Source of the DNA: JAGVSR01 sp963708775
GTDB taxonomy: Bacteria; Pseudomonadota; Alphaproteobacteria; Rhizobiales; Hyphomicrobiaceae
DNA length: 64,000 nucleotides
Reading direction: 5' to 3'
Assembly (NCBI GenBank): GCA_963708775.1
Contig: CAVPTI010000010.1
Location: forward strand, 124,001-188,000
How positions within the stretch are numbered: the stretch's first letter is position 1; every line of letters starts with the position of its first letter. Positions 53,632-62,948 of the stretch are shown piece by piece. Below the pieces are notes generated by a model. It searched no databases, was not told the origin of the DNA, and worked only from the letters and a program-made list of their open reading frames with translations. Made by a program: the position numbers and the translations under genes.

Positions 53632-54684
53632 TCAAGAAAGGGCCGGATAGTCGATATATCCTGCAGGTCCCTGGGCGTAGAACAAGTCCGGCTTGGGCTC
53701 ATTGAGGGCAGCAGAAATCGCGAATCGCTGAGGCAAATCGGGGTTTGCGATGAAGGTTTTCCCAAACGCCACCGCGTCCGCCTCACCCGCGTCGAGCACC
53801 TGCTGCGCCGTTTGTGCCGTGAACCCCTCATTGGCAATGTACATGCCGCCGAAGATTTTCTTGAGCTGCGGCCCGATCCGATTGTCGCCGAGAGATTCCC
53901 GTGCGCACAGGAAGGCCAGACCGCGCTCTTTCATCTGCTCGGCGACATACCCGAACGTCGCGATCGGATTGCTGTCGCCCATGTCGTGTGCGTCTCCGCG
54001 CGGCGCCAGATGCAGGCCAACACGGCCCGCGCCCCAGACCTCGATGCACGCATCCACCACCTCGATCATCAGCCGCGCACGGTTCGCAAGCGATCCACCG
54101 TAGTCGTCCGTCCGCGTGTTCGTCGTGTCCTGCAGGAACTGGTCGAGCAAGTACCCGTTGGCACCATGCACCTCGACGCCATCAAAACCTGCGCGTTTGG
54201 CGTTCTCCGCACCGCGTTTATATGCAGCGATGATCCCGGGGATCTCATCCCGCTCGAGCGCTCGCGGCGTCACGAACTCTTTCTTCGGCCGCACGAGCGA
54301 CACGGTTCCTTTGGGGCGGATCGCACTCGGCGCCACCGGCAGCGCACCATCGAGGTAGATCGGATCAGAGATCCGTCCGACGTGCCAGAGCTGCAGGAGA
54401 ATGGTGCCGCCGGCACGGTGCACCGCATCTGTGATGGCAGCCCAGCCCGCCACCTGCTCCTCTGACCAGATGCCCGGCGTATCCGGATATCCCACGCCCA
54501 TCGGATCGACCGATGTTGCCTCCGACAGGATCATCCCAGCCGAGGCACGCTGCACATAATATTCGGCCATGAGCGCGTTCGGCACACGGCCCTCGCTGGA
54601 ACGGCAGCGGGTCAACGGCGCCATGATGACGCGATTGCGCAGCGAAAGGTCACCGATAGTGATCGGATCGAGTAGCTTCGGCAT
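53632..54684 (-). CDS. Old yellow enzyme-family alkene reductase (NemA-like)
   Basis: A 350-residue FMN-dependent oxidoreductase that reduces C=C bonds conjugated to electron-withdrawing groups. It starts with PKLLDPITIGDLSLRNRVIMAPLTRCRS. LQLWHVGRISDP, FDGVEVHGANGYLLDQFLQDTTNTRTDDYGG (the His/Asn substrate pair in VHGANGYL), and AFGKTFIANPDLPQRF follow. Physiological substrate unknown. Start ATG 54682-54684. Confidence 0.95.
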   Translation of the reverse strand: MPKLLDPITIGDLSLRNRVIMAPLTRCRSSEGRVPNALMAEYYVQRASAGMILSEATSVDPMGVGYPDTPGIWSEEQVAGWAAITDAVHRAGGTILLQLWHVGRISDPIYLDGALPVAPSAIRPKGTVSLVRPKKEFVTPRALERDEIPGIIAAYKRGAENAKRAGFDGVEVHGANGYLLDQFLQDTTNTRTDDYGGSLANRARLMIEVVDACIEVWGAGRVGLHLAPRGDAHDMGDSNPIATFGYVAEQMKERGLAFLCARESLGDNRIGPQLKKIFGGMYIANEGFTAQTAQQVLDAGEADAVAFGKTFIANPDLPQRFAISAALNEPKPDLFYAQGPAGYIDYPALS

Positions 54685-54794
54685 GTGGGGAGAAATCCTT
54701 GGAAGAGATAGACGAGAAATAGATAGGGCCACTCTGCGTGACCACAAGGTCGTCGTGTTTACCATTCATTAACCGGCGCGGATGAGGCTCATCT

Positions 54795-55781
54795 ATGAAA
54801 CAATTGCCGCATCGGACGCGCATGGCAGCCCATCGGAATAGGCGAGACACCGCGCCGGAATTGGAACTCGGCGGAGACCTCACCGGTTCCGTCGCCCGCT
54901 GGCTTGCCCACCTTGAACTCACCGAAGGCCGCTCACCCGAAACCATCGAAGCCTACGACCGCGATCTGCGCTCTTTCCTTGCCTATCTTCGCGGCCACCT
55001 CGGCCATGCCCCCTGCCTGGCCGACCTCGATCGCCTCGACCTGAAAGCTTTTCGGGGCTTCATGGCCGCCCGCCGCCGTGAAGGCCTGACCAGCCGTTCC
55101 CTTTCGCGCACCATGTCTGCCCTGCGCACCTACATCCGTTGGCTCGACACCACGGGCGTGTCGGCAAACCGCGCCATTCTCCGCGTCGGCATGCCGAAAC
55201 TTCCGCATGCAGTCCCAAAACCGCTCACCGTCGAGAAAGCTGCAGCCGTGGTCGAAGCCATCGGCGAGCAAGAGGAAACTTGGATTGGGGCCCGTGATAC
55301 TGCGGTATTGCTGCTTCTCTACGGCTCAGGCCTGCGCATATCGGAAGCGCTCGCGCTGACACCGCGCAACGCCCCGACAGCGGGGCGCGATGTCATCCGC
55401 ATCACCGGCAAGGGCGAAAAGGAGCGCCTGGTCCCGATCCTCCCCGTCACACGAGCGGCAATCGAACGCTACACCGGCCTCGTGCCGTTTATGCTCGACC
55501 CCGATGCGCCGATGTTCCGCGGCGCCAAGGGCGGACCCCTCTCACCCCGCATCATCCAACTCGCGATAGCGCGCCTGCGGGATGCCCTGCAATTGCCTGC
55601 AACCGCGACACCACACGCCCTTCGTCATTCATTCGCAACGCACCTGCTCTCAGCCGGCGCTGATCTTCGCCAGATACAGGAGCTGCTCGGCCACGCGTCG
55701 CTCTCGACAACCCAAGTCTATACGGAAGTCGATCGCGCCCAACTCCTGCGCGTTTACGACGCCGCCCATCCGCGCGCCTGA
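54795..55781 (+). CDS. xerC: Tyrosine recombinase XerC
   Basis: A 328-residue recombinase that with XerD resolves chromosome dimers at dif. The N-terminal SAM-like domain is at about residues 30-120 (VARWLAHLELTEGRSPETIEAYDRDLRSFLAYL), and the catalytic domain holds Arg in YGSGLRISEALAL, Lys in GKGEKERLVP, H-x-x-R in HALRHSFATHLL, His in GHASLSTTQVYT and the nucleophile Tyr. The neighbourhood has no integrative-element genes, so this is the housekeeping recombinase. ATG 54795, or ATG 54822 nine codons later. Confidence 0.92.
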   Translation: MKQLPHRTRMAAHRNRRDTAPELELGGDLTGSVARWLAHLELTEGRSPETIEAYDRDLRSFLAYLRGHLGHAPCLADLDRLDLKAFRGFMAARRREGLTSRSLSRTMSALRTYIRWLDTTGVSANRAILRVGMPKLPHAVPKPLTVEKAAAVVEAIGEQEETWIGARDTAVLLLLYGSGLRISEALALTPRNAPTAGRDVIRITGKGEKERLVPILPVTRAAIERYTGLVPFMLDPDAPMFRGAKGGPLSPRIIQLAIARLRDALQLPATATPHALRHSFATHLLSAGADLRQIQELLGHASLSTTQVYTEVDRAQLLRVYDAAHPRA

Positions 55782-55811
55782 CAGCTGAAACAGTGCCCCC
55801 ATCAGCCAGCC

Positions 55812-55856
55812 CGCGTGACGGCCGGCTCCGCAGCAAGCGGAGTCGCCACGCGCCAT
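55812..55856. repeat. Palindromic repeat unit, copy 1
   Basis: The 45-base unit begins CGCGTGACGGCCGGCTCCGC and closes with GCGGAGTCGCCACGCG plus CCAT. It folds into a long hairpin with an internal bulge (GCCGG opposite T). Copy 2 starts exactly 60 bases later. The A in CGCGTGACG spoils one base pair. Confidence 0.85.
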
Positions 55857-55871
55857 TCAGAACCACCCTCG

Positions 55872-55916
55872 CGCGTGGCGGCCGGCTCCGCGCTAAGCGG
55901 AGTCGCCACGCGCCAT
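55872..55916. repeat. Palindromic repeat unit, copy 2
   Basis: The second copy begins CGCGTGGCGGCCGGCTCCGC and closes with GCGGAGTCGCCACGCG; its outer arms pair perfectly. It ends exactly at the lpd stop codon. Between the convergent xerC and lpd genes the pair can act as a terminator. Confidence 0.85.
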
Positions 55917-57318
55917 CAAATATGTATGGCCCGCTTGCCCGCCGCGAGGGCCGCTTCCTTCACCGCTTCCGTCAAGTGTCGGATGCGCATGGCATGTCCG
56001 CGCCAGATCCTCAGCCGATCCACCGAACTCCATGAGGACAGCGGCTTCTGCGATCATCTCGCCTGCGTGCGGTCCAATAATATGCACGCCCAGCACGCGA
56101 TCTGTCTCTGCGTCGGCGAGCACTTTCACAAACCCATCGGTGGTCTTGTTCACCTTCGCCCGCCCATTCGCCGTGAACGGGAACTTGCCGGCCGTATAGG
56201 CGATATTGGCCGCCTTCAGCTCATCTTCGGTCTTGCCCACGCTCGCCACTTCCGGTGCGGTGTAAACCACACCAGGGATCACGTTGTAGTTCACATGCCC
56301 CGCCTGTCCGGCGAGGATCTCCGCCACCGCAACGCCTTCATCCTCCGCCTTGTGCGCCAGCATCGGCCCGGCAATGACATCGCCGATCGCATACACACCG
56401 GCGATGTTGGTTTCGAAGTGTTCATCAACGGCAATGCGCCCTTTCGCATCCCGCTCGATTCCCGCTTCGTCAAGACCGAGCCCATCCGTGAATGGCTTAC
56501 GGCCCACCGCCACAAGCACCGCGTCCACCTCGAGCGTCTCGCTCGTCGCATCGCCTGCTGCCGGCACGACACTCACGGCAAGTCCTGCGTCTCCCGCGTC
56601 CGAAACCCCGGTCACCTTCTGGCCAAGCCGGAAAACAAACCCCTGCTTTTCAAGAATGCGCTGGAACGTCCGCGCGACGTCCGAATCCATACCGGGCAAA
56701 ATGCGATCGAGATATTCGACGACAATGACCTCGGACCCGAGCCGCCGCCACACCGAACCCAATTCCAAGCCGATCACACCGGCTCCGACAACCACGAGCC
56801 GCTTCGGCACGGTCTCGAACGTCAATGCACCCGTCGACGACACCACTCTTCTTCTCATCGATCGTGATGCCCGGCAGCGAAATCACATCTGATCCGGTTG
56901 CAATAACGATGGATTTTGTCGCAAGCGTCGACGTCTCACCGTTGATGAATGTGATCCCCACCTGTCCCGCTGCGAGGATCCGGCCGGTCCCGTGGAAGCT
57001 ATCGATCTTGTTCTTCTTCAAGAGGTAGGCAACGCCGTCCACATTGCCTTTCACGCCCTCGTCCTTGAAGGCCATCATCCGCTCGAGATCGAGTTCCGGC
57101 GTGACGTTGATCCCCATCGTATGAAAATGCCGCGAGGCTTCGTCGAAAAGCTCTGAAGCATGCAGCAACGCCTTGGAAGGAATGCATCCGATGTTGAGGC
57201 ACGTTCCGCCATGCGTCGACCGCTTCTCCACGACCGCCACCCTGAGCCCAAGTTGCGCCGCCCGAATAGCGCACACATATCCGCCAGGGCCAGTGCCGAT
57301 CACGATGAGGTCATACAT
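55916..57318 (-). CDS. lpdA: Dihydrolipoamide dehydrogenase, two frameshifts
   Basis: E3 of the 2-oxoglutarate dehydrogenase complex. Removing one base near 56846-56856 (joining ITIDEK to RVVSSTGAL) and one near 55972-55975 (joining CHAHPTL to TEAVKEAALAAGKRA) gives exactly 466 residues, the usual length. FAD motif VIGTGPGGYVCAIRAAQLG, redox pair CLNIGC, NAD motif VVVGAGVIGLELG, FAIGD-like YAIGDVIAGPMLAHKAEDEG, and the catalytic His in HAHPT are all there. As an essential gene it is unlikely to be dead. It follows sucB. Confidence 0.9.
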
Positions 57319-57411
57319 ATCTGGGTCTCGCTACAACGTCTGAGCGGGCCGCACGTGCAGCGACAGCCGAACACTCGACCGACACCCCTGCTTCTCCGCG
57401 AGGCATCAAAA

Positions 57412-58720
57412 TCAAAGCTCGAGCATGAACCGCTGCGGGTCTTCAAGACATTCCTTGACGCGCACCAGGAACGTCACAGCCTCTTTGCCGTCGACAACGC
57501 GGTGATCGTAGCTGAGCGCAAGGTACATCATCGGCCGCGCCACGATCTGCCCGTTCTTCACGACCGGACGCTCTTCGATCCGGTGCATGCCCAAAATGCC
57601 CGACTGCGGCGCATTCAGGATTGGCGTCGACAACATCGACCCATAGACCCCGCCGTTGGAGATCGTGAACGTGCCGCCCTGCATGTCTTCGATCGAGAGC
57701 TTGCCGTCGCGCGCCCTGCGTCCGTACTCGGCGATTGTGATCTCCGTTTCTGCCAACGACAGACGGTCCGCCTCGCGCAGCACCGGCACAACCAGCCCAC
57801 GATCCGTCCCGACCGCCACGCCAATGTGGTAGTAGTTCTTATAGATGATGTCTTCGCCGTCGATCTCGGCATTGACTGCGGGAATTTCACGTAGCGCCTG
57901 CACGCAGGCCTTTACGAAGAAGCCCATGAAGCCGAGCTTCACCCCGTGCCGCTTCTCGAACAGGTCCTTGTACTGCGCACGCAGCGCCATCACGGCGCTC
58001 ATGTCGACGTCGTTGAACGTCGTCAGCATTGCCGCGGTATTCTGCGCATCCTTCAGCCGCCGCGCGATGGTTTGGCGCAGCCGGCTCATCTTCACGCGTT
58101 CTTCACGGCCGGGCTCGCCCATCGTCGTAGGCACCCGCAGTTCCTGGATCGGGACCGGCACCGGCGTTGACGGGCTCTCCCGACGCTCCGCCTGAGGCGC
58201 CGAGAGCACGGGATTGCGCAGGAGCGGGTTTCTTCGCTGCAACTGCCGCGAGGGCATCTTCCTTCAAAACTTGACCGCGGCGACCAGACCCGACAACCGC
58301 GTCCGGATCGATCTGCGCTTCAGCAAGCACCTTGCGCGCAGAGGGAGCGGGCGGCGGCGCGGACGCCGCCGACGTGGATTTCGCGGCCGGCTGCTTTGCT
58401 GCAGCGGCCGGCTTTGCAGGCGCTTCAGCCTTGGGAGGCGGCGGTGCAGCGGCAGGGGCTGGAGCCGCAACCGACACCCCACCGCCCTCATTCAAGGCCG
58501 CCAAAAGCGATCCGATCGCAACCGTCGCACCCTGCATCGCGAGAATATCGCCGAGAACGCCGGCTGCCGGCGCCGGGACTTCCACCGTCACCTTATCCGT
58601 CTCGAGTTCCACCAGCGGCTCGTCTGCCTTCACCGCTTCACCCGGCTTTTTGAACCAGCGTCCAACCGTTGCCTCAGTGATCGATTCACCGAGCACCGGA
58701 ACCTTGATTTCAATCGTCAT
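57412..58720 (-). CDS. sucB: 2-Oxoglutarate dehydrogenase E2 (succinyltransferase), frameshifted
   Basis: Removing one base near 58209-58213 joins AAVAAKKPAPAQ to a frame reading PVLSAPQAERRES. The protein is about 435 residues: a lipoyl domain with the lipoylated Lys43 in ELETDKVTVEVPAP, a Pro/Ala-rich linker, the E3-binding domain PSARKVLAEAQIDPDAVVGSGRRGQVLKEDAL, and the E2 catalytic domain ending SYDHRVVDGKEAVTFLVRVKECLEDPQRFMLEL. It transfers succinyl groups to CoA. Start ATG 58718-58720. Confidence 0.92.
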
Positions 58721-58773
58721 TCGTATCCTCGCCGTCCTGCGAGCCACCACGATGGGCAGCTCCCCGTGGTGAA

Positions 58774-61761
58774 TTACTTGCTGCCCTTGAGGGCGTCGTT
58801 GACCAGTGCCGCCTGTTCCGCGAGATGCTTACTGAGCTGTCCCGTTGCCGGCGACGCCGCCGCCGCACGCCCGGCATACCGCGGACGGCGATGGATGTAG
58901 CCCAGATGCGTCAGCACCCACTCGATGTTGGCATCCATGAAGTGCCACGCACCCATGTTCTTAGGCTCTTCCTGACACCACACGATTTCCGCGAACTTGA
59001 ACCGTCCAAGCTCATTGATCAGCGCTCTCGCGGGGAATGGATACAGCTGCTCCACGCGCAGCAAATAGACATTCTCGATACCTTGCTGTTCGCGCGCTTC
59101 ATAGAGATCGTAGTAGACCTTGCCGGAACACAGTACGACCCGCACGACCTCGTCGTCGGGAACCAGCTTGATCTTCTCCCCAGAGCGCGTCTGTGCGTCA
59201 TCGAGGACAATGCGCTGGAATGACGTTCCCGGCCCCATTTCGTCGATGCGCGACACAACCCTCTTGTGTCGCAGAAGGGATTTCGGAGTCATCAGGATCA
59301 GCGGCTTGCGGAATTTGCGCAGCAGCTGACGTCGCAGAATGTGGAAGTAATTCGCCGGCGTCGTGCAATTCGCAACCTGCCAGTTGTCTTCCGCGCATAG
59401 TTGCAGCCAGCGTTCCAACCGTGCGGATGAATGTTCCGGACCCTGCCCCTCGAAACCGTGCGGCAGCAGGCATACAAGACCCGACATACGCAGCCACTTG
59501 CGCTCCGCCGAAGACAAGAATTGGTCGAATACGACCTGCGCCCCGTTCGCGAAGTCGCCGAATTGCGCTTCCCACAGCACCAGCGCGTTGGGCTCCGCCA
59601 GCGAGTACCCGTACTCGAAGCCGAGCACAGCCTCTTCCGACAGCATCGTGTTGATCACTTCGAACTTCGCCTGATCCGGCGCCACGAACTTCAAGGGCGT
59701 GTACCGCCGCTCGGAGTCCTGGTCGATCAGCACGCAGTGCCTCTGGGAGAACGTCCCACGCTCACTATCCTGTCCCGACAGGCGAACCGCATAACCTTCC
59801 TTAAGCAACGATCCAAATGCCAGCGCCTCCGCCATCGACCAATCGAGACCCTGGCCGCTTTCGACCATCTCGCGGCGTCGCTCCATCAGCTTCGCAATGG
59901 TCTTGTGAGCGTTGAATTCATTCGGAATGGCAGTGATCTGCCGTCCAACATGACGCAACACCTCCGCCTCGACGCCCGTCGCGGTGGCAAGGTCATCTTC
60001 TCCAGCGCGCTGGAATCCAGCCCACCGGCCATCGAGCCAGTCGGCCTTGTTCGGCTTATACGTCTCAGCCGCCGACATCTCCTCGTCGAGGCGCGCGCGG
60101 AAGGTCCCCCGCATGCTGTCAACCTCACCGTCCGCAATCACGCCTTCTTCCACGAGGCGCCGGCCGTAGATCTCGACCACCGTCGGATGCGCCTTGATCT
60201 TTTTGTACATCAACGGCTGCGTGAACATCGGCTCGTCGCTTTCGTTATGACCGAAGCGGCGGTAACAGAACATGTCGATGACAACGGGCTTCTGAAACCG
60301 CTGCCGGTACTCGATGGCGATCTTCGCGCAATGCACCACCGCTTCCGGATCATCGCCATTCACATGAAGGATCGGCGCTTCGATCATCCGCGCCACATCT
60401 GAGCAGTAGGGCGACGACCGCGAATAACGCGGGCTCGTCGTGAAGCCGATCTGGTTGTTGATGACGAAATGGATTGAACCACCCGTGCGATGCCCCTTCA
60501 ACCCAGACAACCCGAAGCATTCCGCCACCACGCCTTGGCCGGCGAACGCGGCGTCACCGTGAATGAGAAGCGGCAGGATCGGCGTCCGGTCTCCGGGATC
60601 ACAGCCGTGCTGATCCTGCTTCGCCCGCACCTTTCCGAGCACGACGGGATCCACGATCTCCAGATGTGAGGGATTAGCCGTCAGCGATAGATGCACGTTG
60701 TTACCGTCGAACGTCCGGTCCGATGATGCACCGAGGTGGTATTTCACATCGCCCGAGCCTTCGACGTCGTCCGGCTTGAACGACCCGCCTTTGAACTCGT
60801 TGAAGATCGCACGCAACGGCTTGCCCAGCACGTTGCCGAGCACGTTGAGCCGACCGCGATGCGCCATGCCGAAGACGATCTCCTGCACGCCGAGCTGGCC
60901 GCCACGCTTGATGATCTGCTCCAGCGCGGGAATCATCGCCTCGCCGCCGTCGAGACCAAAGCGCTTCGTGCCGGTATATTTGATGTCGCAGAATTTCTCG
61001 AACAGCTCAGCTTCAATGAGCTTGTTCAAAATCGCGCGCTTTCCCGGCACCGTAAAGGTAATGCCCTTTTCCTCGCCCTCCACGCGCTGCTGCAGCCACG
61101 ATTTCTGCGCCGGGTTGGTGATATGCATGAACTGGTAGCCGATCTTGCGGCAATACGTGCGCCTTAGGATCGACAGAACTTGCCGGATCGTCGCGAACTC
61201 GAGCCCCAGATAGCGGTCGAGAAAAACCGGGCGGTCGAGGTCAGCCTCCAGGAAGCCATACGTATCCGCGCGAAGTTCCTTGTGCACGTTGCGATCGGCG
61301 ATCCCCAGCGGATCGAGATCCGCCGCCAAATGACCCATCACGCGATAAGCCCGGATCAACATCAACGCGCGAATGGAATCCTGTGTCGCTCGCACCGACG
61401 CTTCGGGCGACAGTTCCACACCCGCCTGATGCGCGCGCTGCTTCAGGCGCAAGTGCAGTTGCGGCGCACCGGGCCCCTCGTCGCCCGTGAGAGCCGCGAT
61501 CATCTCGTCGTGCTGCGTCAACTCCGATAGCGGAATGCCCCACGATGGCCCGCCATTCCCATTCACGACCGGCACCGACTGATCATCGACCCGCGACCGC
61601 TGATGCTCTTCCTTTAAACTCTCGAAAAAATGCCGCCACTCATCCGATACCGAGCCGGGGTTACGCTCATACTGCTCTTGCAGCTCTTCGATGTAACCGG
61701 CGTTGGTACCCTGCAGAAAAGACGTTCTCAGAAAATTTTCATTGCGCGCGTGGCGGGTCAT
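58774..61761 (-). CDS. sucA: 2-Oxoglutarate dehydrogenase E1
   Basis: The 995-residue thiamine-diphosphate-dependent E1 that decarboxylates 2-oxoglutarate. ENFLRTSFLQGTNAGYIEELQEQYERNPGSVSDEW at the start, FGMAHRGRLNVLGNVLGKP, HGDAAFAGQGVVAEC, and GHNESDEPMFTQPLMYKKI are typical. Its end (FKFAEIVWCQEEPKNMGAWHFMD...) is also family-like. I start at ATG 61759-61761 with AGGA nine bases upstream; codons beyond are not conserved. It is separated from sucD by a terminator, so sucA-sucB-lpdA is probably its own transcript. Confidence 0.98.
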   Translation of the reverse strand: MTRHARNENFLRTSFLQGTNAGYIEELQEQYERNPGSVSDEWRHFFESLKEEHQRSRVDDQSVPVVNGNGGPSWGIPLSELTQHDEMIAALTGDEGPGAPQLHLRLKQRAHQAGVELSPEASVRATQDSIRALMLIRAYRVMGHLAADLDPLGIADRNVHKELRADTYGFLEADLDRPVFLDRYLGLEFATIRQVLSILRRTYCRKIGYQFMHITNPAQKSWLQQRVEGEEKGITFTVPGKRAILNKLIEAELFEKFCDIKYTGTKRFGLDGGEAMIPALEQIIKRGGQLGVQEIVFGMAHRGRLNVLGNVLGKPLRAIFNEFKGGSFKPDDVEGSGDVKYHLGASSDRTFDGNNVHLSLTANPSHLEIVDPVVLGKVRAKQDQHGCDPGDRTPILPLLIHGDAAFAGQGVVAECFGLSGLKGHRTGGSIHFVINNQIGFTTSPRYSRSSPYCSDVARMIEAPILHVNGDDPEAVVHCAKIAIEYRQRFQKPVVIDMFCYRRFGHNESDEPMFTQPLMYKKIKAHPTVVEIYGRRLVEEGVIADGEVDSMRGTFRARLDEEMSAAETYKPNKADWLDGRWAGFQRAGEDDLATATGVEAEVLRHVGRQITAIPNEFNAHKTIAKLMERRREMVESGQGLDWSMAEALAFGSLLKEGYAVRLSGQDSERGTFSQRHCVLIDQDSERRYTPLKFVAPDQAKFEVINTMLSEEAVLGFEYGYSLAEPNALVLWEAQFGDFANGAQVVFDQFLSSAERKWLRMSGLVCLLPHGFEGQGPEHSSARLERWLQLCAEDNWQVANCTTPANYFHILRRQLLRKFRKPLILMTPKSLLRHKRVVSRIDEMGPGTSFQRIVLDDAQTRSGEKIKLVPDDEVVRVVLCSGKVYYDLYEAREQQGIENVYLLRVEQLYPFPARALINELGRFKFAEIVWCQEEPKNMGAWHFMDANIEWVLTHLGYIHRRPRYAGRAAAASPATGQLSKHLAEQAALVNDALKGSK

Positions 61762-61971
61762 CGGGTGTGTCCTGGAAAGCCCTAGGGCCGGTCGGCGATA
61801 GCGAGGCTGTACGCGATTTACCTGATGGGCAGCTGGCGGCGGTTCAAGGTGATCCGCCGAAGCGAATTGCTGCACCGCAGCGGTTTGGACCCTACTCCGT
61901 TTACCGCTGCGATTTAAGACCCTCGAAAGTGCAGGTCAGGCCTGATTTTCAGGCAAGGTGGGCTCCACATC

Positions 61972-62009
61972 AAAAAAGCGGCGTCGCTGGAAGATCCGCG
62001 ACGCCGCTT
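61972..62009 (-). terminator. Rho-independent terminator after sucCD
   Basis: On the minus strand AAGCGGCGTCGC pairs with GCGACGCCGCTT over 12 bases (arms at plus 61998-62009 and 61976-61987), followed by a run of six T (plus 61972-61977). It lies 37 bases past the sucD stop. Confidence 0.92.
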
Positions 62010-62046
62010 GCACCATCAGAAAACTGAATTGCCTTGTGCAGGCCTC

Positions 62047-62946
62047 TTACTTACCGAGCACCTTGAGGAGCGTGGTGCCGAGCGCTGCCGGGCTATCAGC
62101 CATCGCAATGCCGGCTTGCTGCATGGCTTCGATCTTGTCTTCAGCCTTGCCCTTGCCGCCTGAGATGATGGCCCCTGCGTGACCCATGCGACGGCCGGGA
62201 GGCGCCGAAGCACCGGCGATGAAGCCGGCCATCGGTTTCTTGCGGCCCTTCTTCGCCTGAGCGATCAGCCACTCGGCGGCTTCTTCTTCAGCCGAGCCGC
62301 CGATTTCACCGATCATGATGATCGACGTCGTCTCGGGATCATCAAGGAAAAGATCGAGCACGTCGATGAACTCGGTTCCCTTCACTGGATCGCCGCCGAT
62401 GCCCACAGCCGTCGTCTGACCGAGCTTGGCATCGGTCGTCTGCTTCACCGCTTCATAGGTCAGCGTTCCAGAGCGCGAAACCACACCCACCGAACCCTTG
62501 GAGAAAATGTTGCCCGGCATGATGCCGATCTTGCACTGGCCAGGCGTCAAAACACCCGGGCAGTTGGGTCCGACGAGGCGCGACTTCGAGCCCGAGAGAG
62601 CCCGCTTCACGCGAACCATGTCGATGACCGGAATGCCTTCCGTGATGCAGACGATCAGCGGGATTTCCGCATCGATTGCTTCCAGGATCGCATCAGCAGC
62701 AAAGGGAGGTGGCACGTAGATCGCGCTCGCCGTGGCCCCGGTCTTCTCTTTCGCTTCGAGCACCGTGTTGAACATCGGCACGTCGGCGAGGTCCGCATCC
62801 GGGTGATTGTTGCCACCCTTGCCCGGCGTCACGCCACCGGCGACCTTCGTACCGTAGGCTTTCGCCTGCTTCGTGTGGAACGTCCCCTGGCTGCCGGTAA
62901 TGCCCTGGCAGATGGTGACCGTATTCTTGTCGATCATGATGGACAT
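62047..62946 (-). CDS. sucD: Succinyl-CoA synthetase alpha subunit
   Basis: A 299-residue subunit with CoA- and phosphohistidine sites. QGITGSQGTFHTKQAKAYGTKVAGGVTPGKGG is the CoA-binding N-terminus; His256 in GRRMGHAGAII is the phosphorylated residue; LVGPNCPGVLTPG is also typical. It converts succinyl-CoA to succinate with nucleoside triphosphate formation. Start ATG 62944-62946, two bases after the sucC stop. Confidence 0.98.
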   Translation of the reverse strand: MSIMIDKNTVTICQGITGSQGTFHTKQAKAYGTKVAGGVTPGKGGNNHPDADLADVPMFNTVLEAKEKTGATASAIYVPPPFAADAILEAIDAEIPLIVCITEGIPVIDMVRVKRALSGSKSRLVGPNCPGVLTPGQCKIGIMPGNIFSKGSVGVVSRSGTLTYEAVKQTTDAKLGQTTAVGIGGDPVKGTEFIDVLDLFLDDPETTSIIMIGEIGGSAEEEAAEWLIAQAKKGRKKPMAGFIAGASAPPGRRMGHAGAIISGGKGKAEDKIEAMQQAGIAMADSPAALGTTLLKVLGK

Positions 62947-62948
62947 CG

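Noticed and set aside
54795..55781. XerC as mark of an integrated element
   Set aside because: No attachment-site duplication, cargo or phage genes nearby; sequence and size fit housekeeping XerC.
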